In this document: positions 35,716-43,321 of the stretch, piece after piece
How the letters are laid out: each line of letters begins with the position of its first letter
Numbering within the stretch: position 1 is the first letter of the stretch
Origin: Actinoplanes sichuanensis
Lineage (GTDB): Bacteria > Actinomycetota > Actinomycetes > Mycobacteriales > Micromonosporaceae
Assembly: GCF_033097365.1 (NCBI RefSeq)
Contig: NZ_AP028461.1
Span: 3,534,001 to 3,598,000 of the forward strand
DNA length: 64,000 nucleotides
Direction of reading: 5' to 3'
The notes under the pieces: generated by a model
What the model was told of the DNA's origin: nothing
Databases searched by the model: none
The model's input: only the letters and a program-made list of their open reading frames with translations
Translations under genes and position numbers: made by a program

Positions 35716-36331
35716 TCAGGCTCAGCGCGGTTTCGGGAAGTCCGGGCGGGGCGGTCGCCGGGGAGCCGCACCGGTACGGGGGCTGCGGGTCGTACTCGAT
35801 GGCGAGTTGCACCGCCTGCGCGGTCCGGTCGTCGACGGCCTGGCCGAGTAGGGACAACGCCATGTCGATGCCGGCCGACACGCCGGCTGCGGTGACGATG
35901 TCGCCGTCGCGGACGACGCGTTCGCCGACCGGGGTCGCGCCGAACGTGGCGAGCTGGTCCAGCCACCCCCAGTGGCTGGTCGCGCGGCGACCGTCGAGCA
36001 GCCCGGCCGCGCCGAGCAGGAACGAGCCGCTGCACACCGAGGTCGTCCATCTGGCGTGCCCGCGGGCCGAGGCGATCCAGTCGAGCAGCGCCCGATCAGC
36101 GAGGGCCTCGACGGTACCGGGTCCACCCGGGACGACCACGATGTCCGGTTCGGTGAGGTCCGCGTACCCGGCGGTGGCCTGCAGGGTGAGGCTTCCGGCG
36201 TCGTCGGTGACCGGTCCGGCCGTGGCGGCGACGAACGTGACGGTCCAGCCCGGGGCGAAGGCGAACACGGTGTAGGGCCCGACCGCGTCCAGTGCGGTGA
36301 ACCGGGGATAGAGCGCGATCGCGACGTGCAT
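35708..36331 (-). CDS. DJ-1/PfpI-family protein
   Basis: A 207-residue protein with the DJ-1/PfpI fold and a nucleophile elbow VCSGSFLLGAAG with Cys100; the early Glu of the family is replaced by Asp (DAVGPYTVF). It resembles isonitrile-hydratase and GATase1-like proteins. ATG 36331 has AGGAGACC upstream. It follows a GlxA-type regulator by 11 nt, so they form a unit; such pairs often respond to reactive or isonitrile-type compounds. The substrate is unknown. Confidence 0.85.
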   Translation of the reverse strand: MHVAIALYPRFTALDAVGPYTVFAFAPGWTVTFVAATAGPVTDDAGSLTLQATAGYADLTEPDIVVVPGGPGTVEALADRALLDWIASARGHARWTTSVCSGSFLLGAAGLLDGRRATSHWGWLDQLATFGATPVGERVVRDGDIVTAAGVSAGIDMALSLLGQAVDDRTAQAVQLAIEYDPQPPYRCGSPATAPPGLPETALSLIS

Positions 36332-36342
36332 GGGGTCTCCTG

Positions 36343-37302
36343 TCAGGACGTGGTGGTGAACCGGCGCCGGTATTCGCCCGGTGCGACCCGCCAGAGGCGG
36401 CGGAACACCCGGAACAGGGTCTCCGGGGCGCCGATGCCGGTCTCCCGGGCGATCCGGTCGAGGGGGTGGTCGGTGGTCTCCAGCAGGCGGCGGGCGGCGT
36501 CGGCGCGGCTGCGTTCCACATAGCGGCCGGGTGACGTACCCACGCGGTCGGTGAAGACCCGGGCGAAATGCCGTTCGCTGAGCCCGGCGCGCCGGGCGAG
36601 GGCGGGCACGCTGAGGTCCTCGCCGGGGTTGCCGTCGATGAACGCCTGCAGCTCGCGCATCGCCTCGTCCGGGGAGGCGGCGGCCCGCATCGCCGGGCTG
36701 AACTGGCTCTGCCCGCCCGGCCGGTGCAGGTAGACGACGAGACCGCGGGCCACATCGTGGGCGAGGCGGGTGCCGTGGTCGTCGGCGACCAGCGCGAGCG
36801 CGAGGTCGATCCCGGCGGTCACCCCGGCCGACGTCCACACCGGTCCGTCCCGCTGGTAGATCCGGTCGGCGTCGACGGTGACGTCCGGATGGCGGCGAGC
36901 AAGCTCGCCTGCCGCGAGCCAGTGCGTGGTGGCCCGGCGCCCGGCGAGAAGTCCGGCCTCGGCGAGGAGCAGGGCGCCATTACACACCGATGCGGTACGC
37001 CGTGCGAGCCCCGAGATCCGGCTGAGGTGTCCGGTCAGCTCCCGGTGAAGCAGATGGTCCGGAACGGACAGACCGCCGGCCACCAGCACCGTGTCGATCT
37101 GCCCGGCGACGTCGGCCAGCGCGGTGGTCGCGTCGACCCGGATGCCGGTGTTGGCCGTGACCGTCCCGGCCGTTTCGGCGACGACCTCGATCCGATAGCC
37201 GCCACCGCGGGCCAGCAGGGTGGCCGCGGCGAACACGTCGGCGGGCCCGGCCAGGTCGAGCAGCTGAAACCCGTCGAACACCACGAACACGATCCGCCGC
37301 AT
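36343..37302 (-). CDS. GlxA-like AraC-family regulator
   Basis: A 319-residue regulator with an N-terminal DJ-1/PfpI-like domain (DGFQLLDLAGPADVF, SVCNGALLLAEAG with Cys107) and a C-terminal AraC HTH (about residues 225-319, LSVPALARRAGLSERHFARVFTDRVGTSPGRYVE, DRIARETGIGAPETLFRVFRR). It is of the GlxA/FtrA type and likely activates the downstream DJ-1 gene. ATG 37302 is preferred over an upstream frame. Confidence 0.9.
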   Translation of the reverse strand: MRRIVFVVFDGFQLLDLAGPADVFAAATLLARGGGYRIEVVAETAGTVTANTGIRVDATTALADVAGQIDTVLVAGGLSVPDHLLHRELTGHLSRISGLARRTASVCNGALLLAEAGLLAGRRATTHWLAAGELARRHPDVTVDADRIYQRDGPVWTSAGVTAGIDLALALVADDHGTRLAHDVARGLVVYLHRPGGQSQFSPAMRAAASPDEAMRELQAFIDGNPGEDLSVPALARRAGLSERHFARVFTDRVGTSPGRYVERSRADAARRLLETTDHPLDRIARETGIGAPETLFRVFRRLWRVAPGEYRRRFTTTS

Positions 37303-37406
37303 GTCTTCATCGTGTCCGCCCGCACTGTCGGCGGCAACGACACGAACATTGCACATTCCGCCATCGTCGGGTTTGCGGTGGTCGTCGTGGGGAGAAGCGG
37401 ACTCCG

Positions 37407-38147
37407 GTGTCGACTCTTCTGATCACCGGTGCCGCGGGTGGGGTCGCCCGCCGACTGATTCCGGCGCTCGCCTCCGCCTACTCCCTACGCCTGACCGACC
37501 GGACGCCGCTACCCGACGCAGTGACCGGTGACCTGCGCGACGCCGCCTTCGCCCGGGACGTGTGCTCCGGTGTGGACACGATCGTGCACCTGGCCGCCGA
37601 CGCGAACCCGAACCAGCCGTGGTCGGCGCTCCGCGAGCCGAACGCCGACGCGGTGGTCAACGTCCTCGAGGGCGCGGTCGCCGCCAAGGCCGGACGGGTG
37701 GTGCTGGCCGGTTCGCTGCACGCGCTCGGCGGGCACGTCGACGCCGGGGCGGCCACGATCGGCGAGGACGCCGCCCCGTACCCCTGCTGCGTTTACGGCT
37801 CGGTGAAGGTATTCGCGGAGACCGTCGGGCGGTGGTACGCCGAGGAGCACGGCCTGCATGTGGTGTGCTTGCGACTCGGTGGGGTGCGGGACCGGCCGAT
37901 GGCCCGCAGTTGGCTGCCCGGCTGGTTGAGTGGCCCCGATCTGGTGCGGTTGTTCACGGGGGCGCTGACCGCGGACGTCCGGTACGGCGTCTACCACGGC
38001 GTGTCGGCGAACTCAGGCGGTCTGTGGCGCCACGACCGGGCGACGGCCGAACTGGGTTACCGGCCGGTCGACGACTCGGCCCGTTTCGCCGCCGAGGTGC
38101 CCGACGATCTGTCCACCGGCGTCGGACGGACCCTGCATCTGACGTGA
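37407..38147 (+). CDS. NAD-dependent epimerase/uronate-dehydrogenase-like
   Basis: A 246-residue extended SDR. It has TGAAGGVA (NAD binding, GxxGxxG variant; residues about 7-14), DLRD, and YGSVK (catalytic Tyr/Lys). The overall length and the GSLHALGGH-type active-site segment fit uronate dehydrogenase/epimerase relatives. GTG 37407 has GGGAGAAG upstream. It may share a transcript with the next small gene. The exact sugar substrate cannot be named. Confidence 0.78.
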   Translation: MSTLLITGAAGGVARRLIPALASAYSLRLTDRTPLPDAVTGDLRDAAFARDVCSGVDTIVHLAADANPNQPWSALREPNADAVVNVLEGAVAAKAGRVVLAGSLHALGGHVDAGAATIGEDAAPYPCCVYGSVKVFAETVGRWYAEEHGLHVVCLRLGGVRDRPMARSWLPGWLSGPDLVRLFTGALTADVRYGVYHGVSANSGGLWRHDRATAELGYRPVDDSARFAAEVPDDLSTGVGRTLHLT

Positions 38148-38157
38148 AGGCGTTAGC

Positions 38158-38526
38158 ATGCCCGACATGAGGGGCTGGGGTCTGTTCCTGTTCGCCGGCG
38201 GAGCGGGGGCGCTCGTCGGGGCGGTCGCCGGGCGTGACGTGATGCCGTTCGCGATCGCGGCCGCCGTGGTGGGGCTGGTCATGCTGGTGGCCGGGTCGGT
38301 GTCGCGCTCCGGTGCCGACCTGATCGAGGACGCCAAGGTCCCGCGCCAGGCGGGCCGCGCGGATCGGTCCGACCGGCCGACGCTCGCGGGGCTCGGCACC
38401 CGGGTCGAGGACATCCTGAGACTGGCCGAAGAGCAGGCCGACGACCACCGGGCGGAGGCGAAACGGGAGGCCGATGCCATCATCGCCGCCGCGAAGGCCG
38501 AGGCCCAGCGCATCCACCCCGGGTAG
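38158..38526 (+). CDS. small membrane protein with coiled-coil tail
   Basis: A 122-residue protein: two membrane helices in the first 48 residues, a linker, and a C-terminal coiled coil (RVEDILRLAEEQADDHRAEA, residues about 80-99) resembling the DivIVA/Wag31 type tail. GAAGG lies upstream of ATG 38158. It may act in envelope or polarity functions, but no family match is certain. Confidence 0.65.
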   Translation: MPDMRGWGLFLFAGGAGALVGAVAGRDVMPFAIAAAVVGLVMLVAGSVSRSGADLIEDAKVPRQAGRADRSDRPTLAGLGTRVEDILRLAEEQADDHRAEAKREADAIIAAAKAEAQRIHPG

Positions 38527-38547
38527 TCCCCGGGTGCGGTGGCCGTA

Positions 38548-38958
38548 CTAGACGAGTTTTTGCAGGATCGTCAGGAACGTCTCGCGTTCCGTCGGGGTCA
38601 GGCGGTCGAGCAGGTCGTTCTCGGCGGCCTGGATGGCCGTCTGGGTGGCGTCGCGCAGGCGGCGCCCCTCGGCGGTGATGGACAGCAGCCGCACCCGGCG
38701 GTCGGTCGGGTCCGGGCGGCGCTCGATCAGGCCCCGGGCGGCGAGGTCGTCGAGGATCCGGATGATCCGGGTCTTGTCGGCGCCGATCGCGTCGGCCAGC
38801 GCGTTCTGGGTGCGGACCGGCTCGGAGTCGAGGTTGAGCAGCACCGCATACGCCCACATGGCCAGGCCGTGCGCCTCGAGGATGGGCGCTTCGAGGGCGA
38901 GCAGGGTGCGGCCGAGCGGGCCGATCATCGCCGCTAGGTCGGGCCGCCGGCTGGTCAC
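38548..38958 (-). CDS. MarR-family regulator
   Basis: A 136-residue winged-HTH regulator (QNALADAIGADKTRIIRILDDLAARGLIERRPDPTDRRVRLLSI). GTG 38958 gives the usual length; a much longer upstream frame is antisense to the divergent gene. It is divergent from a TIGR03086-type gene with a 54-bp gap that contains a GCACGTGC palindrome, so it likely controls that gene and itself. Confidence 0.85.
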   Translation of the reverse strand: MTSRRPDLAAMIGPLGRTLLALEAPILEAHGLAMWAYAVLLNLDSEPVRTQNALADAIGADKTRIIRILDDLAARGLIERRPDPTDRRVRLLSITAEGRRLRDATQTAIQAAENDLLDRLTPTERETFLTILQKLV

Positions 38959-38991
38959 AGCGTGCAGAATACCGGCTTGCGCAGATGATAA

Positions 38992-38999
38992 GCACGTGC
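38992..38999. promoter_or_regulatory. candidate MarR operator
   Basis: The palindrome GCACGTGC lies in the 54-bp gap between the divergent MarR and DinB-like genes, flanked by ATGATAAGCA and CATGATAGGC, which repeat the ATGATA core. Position and symmetry suit a MarR dimer. Confidence 0.45.
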
Positions 39000-39012
39000 A
39001 CATGATAGGCGA

Positions 39013-39615
39013 ATGCTTACTGATTTTCCGCGGCTCCTCGACCTCGACCGCCGGGCCGTCACCCTCAGCGTCGACCTGATCGCCCCGGTGACCGCCGCCG
39101 ACCTGACCCGCCCGACCCCGTGCACCGGCTGGGACCTGGCCGACCTGATCGCCCACATGACCGCCCAGCACCGGGGATTCGCCGCGGCCGCCGCCGGCCG
39201 GGGCGCCGACCCGCAACCGTGGCAGCCGGTACCCGTCGCCGACCCGATCACCGCCTACCGCCAGGCCGCCGCGGACGTGCAGGCCGCGTTCGCCACCGCC
39301 GAGGACACGGCGTTCACCATTCCCGAGTTCGGTCCGCGGACCTTCCCGGCACGGATGGCGCTGAGCTTCCACCTGGTCGACTACGTGGTGCACGCCTGGG
39401 ACGTGGCGGCCGCACGCGGGGTGCCGTTCGAACCCGCGCCGGAACTGATCCCGGCCGCCCTGCCGATCGCGCTCGCGGTGCCCGACGACGACCGGCGCCT
39501 GTCACCGCAGGCACCGTTCCGGCCCGCGGTGTCGGTCACAGCGACGGCGACCCCGCTGGAGAAGCTGCTGGCCACGCTGGGTCGGGACCCGGCCTGGCCG
39601 GGTCCGGCGAAGTAA
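39013..39615 (+). CDS. TIGR03086-type DinB-like protein
   Basis: A 200-residue protein with the actinobacterial four-helix DinB/MDMPI fold (GWDLADLIAHMTAQHRGFA, FHLVDYVVHAWDVAAARG). Histidines at about residues 47, 54 and 123 can form the metal site. Relatives are mycothiol-linked enzymes of unknown reaction. ATG 39013 is clear. The gene is controlled, by position, by the divergent MarR regulator. Confidence 0.8.
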   Translation: MLTDFPRLLDLDRRAVTLSVDLIAPVTAADLTRPTPCTGWDLADLIAHMTAQHRGFAAAAAGRGADPQPWQPVPVADPITAYRQAAADVQAAFATAEDTAFTIPEFGPRTFPARMALSFHLVDYVVHAWDVAAARGVPFEPAPELIPAALPIALAVPDDDRRLSPQAPFRPAVSVTATATPLEKLLATLGRDPAWPGPAK

Positions 39616-39619
39616 CCGT

Positions 39620-39648
39620 TTGGCAGGCCGCGAAGGGCGGCCTATGGT
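39620..39648 (+). promoter_or_regulatory. promoter of the TraR/DksA unit
   Basis: TTGGCA (39620-39625), a 17-bp spacer and TATGGT (39643-39648) form a good housekeeping-sigma promoter. The start would be near 39655, giving a leader of about 180 nt to GTG 39835. Confidence 0.6.
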
Positions 39649-39682
39649 GTTCGAATGCTTCCGGTGAGGTCTTTCGCGCCCG

Positions 39683-39727
39683 CCGTCACCGCGGTGACGG
39701 CTGCGATCGCTGCCCACCGGCCGGTGG
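39683..39727 (+). promoter_or_regulatory. two palindromic hairpins in the leader
   Basis: CCGTCACCGCGGTGACGG (39683-39700) is a perfect 18-bp palindrome, and CCACCGGCCGGTGG (39714-39727) a perfect 14-bp one. Both lie in the leader between the promoter and the TraR/DksA gene and would fold as RNA hairpins or bind a protein as DNA. Confidence 0.6.
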
Positions 39728-39791
39728 CCGCGCCGGATGGTCGCGGCCCACCGGCGGAGCGTTTTCGACAGGAACGACCGCCCAGGGCGAA

Positions 39792-39815
39792 GCCGAACCG
39801 GCTTCGGCCTTTTTT
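39792..39815 (+). terminator. intrinsic terminator in 5' leader
   Basis: GCCGAA (39792-39797) pairs with TTCGGC (39803-39808) around a 5-nt loop, followed by C and six T residues (39810-39815). It ends 20 nt before the GTG of the TraR/DksA gene and 7 nt before its GGAGG. A U-tract terminator at this place in a high-GC genome suggests conditional termination. Confidence 0.65.
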
Positions 39816-39834
39816 GTTGTCCGGAGGAAATCCC

Positions 39835-40152
39835 GTGAGTACGAACATCGACAATCGCTTCGCGGTGGTGCAGGCTGCACTGACCGACGAGTTGGACCGG
39901 CAGACGGCCCGGCTCAAGGAACTCACCGAAATGAACGCCGACACCGGCGATCCCGGTGAGTCACACACCCAGGATGCTCTGCTCGCCGCCACCCGACGTA
40001 GCGTGGAGCAGGTGTCCGGGGCGTTGCGGCGAATCGCCGACGGCGCCTACGGGCAGTGTGAGGGGTGCGCGGGGGCCATCCCGGCGGAGCGGCTAGAGGT
40101 CTTGCCGCACGCGCGGTTCTGTGTTCCGTGCCAGCAGAAGCAGGTTGGGTGA
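39835..40152 (+). CDS. TraR/DksA-family zinc-finger protein
   Basis: A 105-residue protein with a helical N-terminal part and a C4 zinc finger, C-x2-C-x17-C-x2-C (Cys75, Cys78, Cys96, Cys99). TraR/DksA proteins enter the RNA polymerase secondary channel and adjust transcription, often with ppGpp. GTG 39835 is supported by GGAGG 7 nt upstream; an in-frame ATG at 39655 would be leaderless and would translate the terminator. The last codons overlap the GTG of the following actin-fold gene (GTGA). Confidence 0.88.
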   Translation: MSTNIDNRFAVVQAALTDELDRQTARLKELTEMNADTGDPGESHTQDALLAATRRSVEQVSGALRRIADGAYGQCEGCAGAIPAERLEVLPHARFCVPCQQKQVG

Positions 40153-40850
40153 CGAAGATGGCCTCGGCGATCGCTGTCGATCTGGGCAGTGACATCGCAG
40201 GTGTGTGGACCGAACGGCAGGGCGTGGTCAGTGGCCGGTGCGATGGCGCCGGTCCGCTGATCCGCCGGGGCCGGGTGGTCGACTTCGACGGTTGTGTGGC
40301 CATGCTGTCCCAACTGGTCGGCACGTTCGCGCTGCCCGTGCCGTCGGGCGGCGTGGTGGTGGCGTGCCGTCCGGTCCTGGCCTCCGGCGACGATCAGGAG
40401 ACCACCAAGCGGGTGCTGAAGGCGGTGTTCGAGCCGTCCCGGTTACTGCTGATCGACAGTGCCCGGGCGGCCGCGATAGGCGCCGGCGCGACGGCCGGGA
40501 TGCTGCTGGTCGCCGACGTCGGCGCGGAGCTGACCGAGGTCGCGGTGCTCGACTACGGTCGGGTCGTGGAGGCCCGCCGCACCGAGATCGGCACCCGTGA
40601 CCTGGGCGGCGACGTGACGATCCAGGTGATCGCCGACCAGATCGCGGCGCACGTCGACAGTCTGGACGTCGCTCCGCCGGAGAACGGGCTGCTGCTGGTC
40701 GGTGACGGCGCTCTGCATCCGGGACTGGTCGAGGCGGTCGCCGCCCGGCTCGGCATCCTGGTGGAGCGGGCGGCCGATCCGCGGACCGCCGCGTTGAACG
40801 GCGCCGGCAAGGCGGCTATGTCATTGCTGCGACATCCCGGCGCCCGGTGA
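40149..40850 (+). CDS. MreB/Hsp70-like actin-fold protein
   Basis: A 233-residue ATPase-fold protein with phosphate-1 motif (AIAVDLGSDIAG), phosphate-2-like LLVADVGAELTEVAVLDYG and adenosine-motif-like GLLLVGDGALHPGLVEA. It is shorter than MreB (about 340 residues) and lacks most of subdomain IB. The GTG start overlaps the TraR stop by 4 nt; ATG 40158 is an alternative. Similar proteins are annotated as rod-shape-determining-like. The 3' end overlaps the convergent flavoprotein gene by 35 nt. Confidence 0.75.
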   Translation: MTKMASAIAVDLGSDIAGVWTERQGVVSGRCDGAGPLIRRGRVVDFDGCVAMLSQLVGTFALPVPSGGVVVACRPVLASGDDQETTKRVLKAVFEPSRLLLIDSARAAAIGAGATAGMLLVADVGAELTEVAVLDYGRVVEARRTEIGTRDLGGDVTIQVIADQIAAHVDSLDVAPPENGLLLVGDGALHPGLVEAVAARLGILVERAADPRTAALNGAGKAAMSLLRHPGAR

Positions 40851-41826
40851 ACACCGGCCCGCCGCTACGGCTGTGCAGCTGGGCCGCGTGCCCGGCCAGC
40901 GCGGTCGCGGTGATGTGCAGCTCACCGGCCCACTCGGCACTGTCGAACGCTGTCCGGTAGTTGGCCGTACAACCGATGAGGTGGCGGTGGAAGGCGGCGC
41001 CGAGCCGCCGATGATAGTCACCGAGCAGGTCCGCGGCGGGTCGCCCGTCGCGGACCACGGCCGTCGCCAGCATCGCGGTGCGCATCGCCTGCCCGGCACC
41101 GGAGCCGCTGAGCGGGTCGAGACGCAGGACGCCCCCGCCGACGTGCAGGCGCCCCGGCTCAGCCCGCTGCCGGGACAGCCACGGCGCGGCCGGCGCCACG
41201 ACGACCCGCTCGGGCGGCCCCACGACCCATTCGTCAAGCCCGGCCGCCTCGATCTCGGCACCGAGAAAATCTTCCGGATCATCCGGGGGTACGGGTGAGA
41301 CCGCCCGCAGAAACCCGCGCCCGTCCCCGAGCGGCACGGCCTGGACCCAGCCGCGCCAGGTCGTGGCCATCCGGCTGACCCGGGTCTCCGACATCGGGGC
41401 GTACCCGGTGATCGCCACCCGCCGCCCGACCGGCGGATTTCCGGCCGGCCGCGCCGAGGCCCGGATCGTCCAGTCCGCCGGCGGTGCCGTCTCGGCCCGT
41501 TCCACCCGGTCCGGCAGTCGCTCGGCCAGCACGGCGACGAGTCGCTGCTCGTTGACCACGAGCGCGGTCGACGGCGTCTGCACCGGTCCGGCGTCGATCC
41601 CCCACCTGCTCCACCGGCCGGTGAGCCGGTGTCCGTCCACCTCGCCCCACAGGCTGGTGAGCAGCGCGACCGTCGCCTCGTTGAGCACCAGCTCGGTCGG
41701 CGGCCCGGCCGGTTCCCCGCCGACGAGCGTCACCGCACCGCCGTCCCGGGCCGCCAGCAGCGCGCAGGTCAGCCCGGCCAGTCCGGCCCCGTGGACGGCA
41801 ACCCGGTCAGCGTTCACAATGATCAA
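40816..41826 (-). CDS. FAD-dependent oxidoreductase (halogenase/LodB-like)
   Basis: A 336-residue flavoprotein. The N-terminal FAD fingerprint is VHGAGLAGLTCALLAA (GxGxxG, residues about 12-27). A late GGGVLRLDPLSGSGAGQAMRTAM motif has the DPLSGSG phrase of the flavin-halogenase/geranylgeranyl-reductase/LodB group. Lysine for halogenation (WxWxIP) is absent, so it is probably not a halogenase. It is divergent from the unknown-protein/DyP operon; LodB-like enzymes modify a partner protein's side chains, so a maturation role for the neighbour is possible but unproven. Confidence 0.7.
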   Translation of the reverse strand: MIIVNADRVAVHGAGLAGLTCALLAARDGGAVTLVGGEPAGPPTELVLNEATVALLTSLWGEVDGHRLTGRWSRWGIDAGPVQTPSTALVVNEQRLVAVLAERLPDRVERAETAPPADWTIRASARPAGNPPVGRRVAITGYAPMSETRVSRMATTWRGWVQAVPLGDGRGFLRAVSPVPPDDPEDFLGAEIEAAGLDEWVVGPPERVVVAPAAPWLSRQRAEPGRLHVGGGVLRLDPLSGSGAGQAMRTAMLATAVVRDGRPAADLLGDYHRRLGAAFHRHLIGCTANYRTAFDSAEWAGELHITATALAGHAAQLHSRSGGPVFTGRRDVAAMT

Positions 41827-41962
41827 CTTAGGATCGGCGGGTTCTCCGCGCCGATCACTCTGGGTATATCACCGTTTCGGGTGGTTTAGAACTTCGCCCC
41901 CATCGGGTGAGGTCATGGCGCGCCTCGCGTTCCGCGCCGCCGGACCGTTCAGGATTCCGGTC

Positions 41963-43321
41963 ATGGGCTCGACTTTCGCACCACCGGCCAACGCCGGCGA
42001 TCTGGATGAGACACAGCTGCAGGCCTGGTCAGCCGTGGTTTCCGCATGGCTCGACAGCGCGGTCGACCGGGTCGGCGGTCCACAGCGCGGCCGCTTCTTC
42101 AACCCGGCGCGCCGACCACCGACCGGCACTCCGGCCGAGCGGAAGATCGTGTGGGACGCGTTCCCCCGAGTGATCACCGTGAGTAACCCCGGCGATCGTG
42201 CGGCCGCCCGTGCCGCCGCCGACGAACCCGCCGATCTGGGCCGACACCGGTTCCGTACCCAGCTGTTCGAAGGCCGCGACGAACCGGTCACCCTGCCGTT
42301 CCGCCGCCACGACGAGTACTGCGAGTGGTTCGCCGACCGGGACCCCGCCACCGGGCGTCTGCGCCGGTTCGTGTTCACCTGTGAGGGCCCCGAATACTGG
42401 CAGTTCATCGCGGCCGGGACCGCGGCCGTCGTCGACGACCTGTCCTCGGTGCCCGCCGGATCCCGGGTGGACGGCGACCGCGAGCTGCTGCTGCGCCTCT
42501 ACCGCGAACTGGTCGGCCCGGACGTGCGCGAGCAGGACCTGTTCCACCAGTCCGACGTGTACCTGCGGTCCGGCGGCCGCAAGCAGGTGATCAGGCGGGC
42601 CGGCGAATACAACCCGAACAACAAGTGGAACACCACCCACGGGCTGGTCCACCTCACCCACCCGTCGAACACCCTGATGGCGGAGATCTTCCTCGGCGCC
42701 GACGCCACCGTGCTGCGGGCCGGGCCGGACGGCACACCGGTGACCGACGCGGGCCGGCTGATCTGCTGCGCCGAGTACGGCGAACCCAACCGGTCCAGCG
42801 ACCCGACCATCGGCGCCGACGTCAACGACCTGGTCCGCGCCGGGCTCACCGTCTCGCTGCGCGACCCGATCGGCCTCTACCTGGACAGCATCGACACGTC
42901 CGGGCTGAGCGGCCCGGACGGCGAGGACGTCGGCGACTGGTGGCGGCCGGTACGCGGCAGCGGCCGGCTGACCCTGCGCGCCGAGTTCGCGCCACCGCCC
43001 GGAGCCACGTTCGGGCTGGAGGACGTGCGCGTCAACGGCGTACCCCTGACCCGTGCCGGGCAGCTCGCCGAACTGATCAGCATGTCGCTCTACGGCATCG
43101 GTTTCGACGCCGGGAACGGCGCGCCCGAGCCGCAGGGCTGCACCGGGCACGGCTGCTCCCAGGTCGGCAACCCCGATCTGCTGCAGATCGTCCCGGCCGG
43201 CTCCGGCTGCCCGTCCGGCTGGGCCGACGCGTTCCCGGAGCAGAACAGCGCCCCGCCGGTCACCGCCCTACCGGCGACCGGTCCGGCCGGTCGCCGCCTG
43301 ACCCGGCCCAGCCTGCCGTGA
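41963..43321 (+). CDS. unknown 452-residue protein coupled to DyP peroxidase
   Basis: A soluble protein without recognised domain. Notable parts are HDEYCEWFADRDPATGRLRR with FTCEGPEYWQFIA, NPNNKWNTTHGLVHLTHPSN, and a C-terminal Cys/Gly-rich GCTGHGCSQVGNPDLLQIV with Cys393, Cys398, Cys416 and Trp420. ATG 41963 has AGGA 8 nt upstream; ATG 41915 in frame is possible, while longer frames are antisense to the flavoprotein gene. Its TGA overlaps the GTG of the DyP peroxidase (GTGA), implying a shared function. The family is not known to me. Confidence 0.75.
   Translation: MGSTFAPPANAGDLDETQLQAWSAVVSAWLDSAVDRVGGPQRGRFFNPARRPPTGTPAERKIVWDAFPRVITVSNPGDRAAARAAADEPADLGRHRFRTQLFEGRDEPVTLPFRRHDEYCEWFADRDPATGRLRRFVFTCEGPEYWQFIAAGTAAVVDDLSSVPAGSRVDGDRELLLRLYRELVGPDVREQDLFHQSDVYLRSGGRKQVIRRAGEYNPNNKWNTTHGLVHLTHPSNTLMAEIFLGADATVLRAGPDGTPVTDAGRLICCAEYGEPNRSSDPTIGADVNDLVRAGLTVSLRDPIGLYLDSIDTSGLSGPDGEDVGDWWRPVRGSGRLTLRAEFAPPPGATFGLEDVRVNGVPLTRAGQLAELISMSLYGIGFDAGNGAPEPQGCTGHGCSQVGNPDLLQIVPAGSGCPSGWADAFPEQNSAPPVTALPATGPAGRRLTRPSLP

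Noticed and set aside
39655-39834. In-frame leaderless ATG for the TraR/DksA gene
   Set aside because: It would translate the hairpins and terminator into non-family sequence; GTG 39835 has GGAGG and fits the family length. Not strictly excluded.
41078-43321. A longer start for the DyP-linked unknown protein
   Set aside because: The extension is antisense to the flavoprotein gene; ATG 41963 has a ribosome binding site.
41963-43321. LodA/GoxA-type CTQ oxidase
   Set aside because: The length and motifs do not match the family as I know it; only a loose analogy with the flavoprotein remains.
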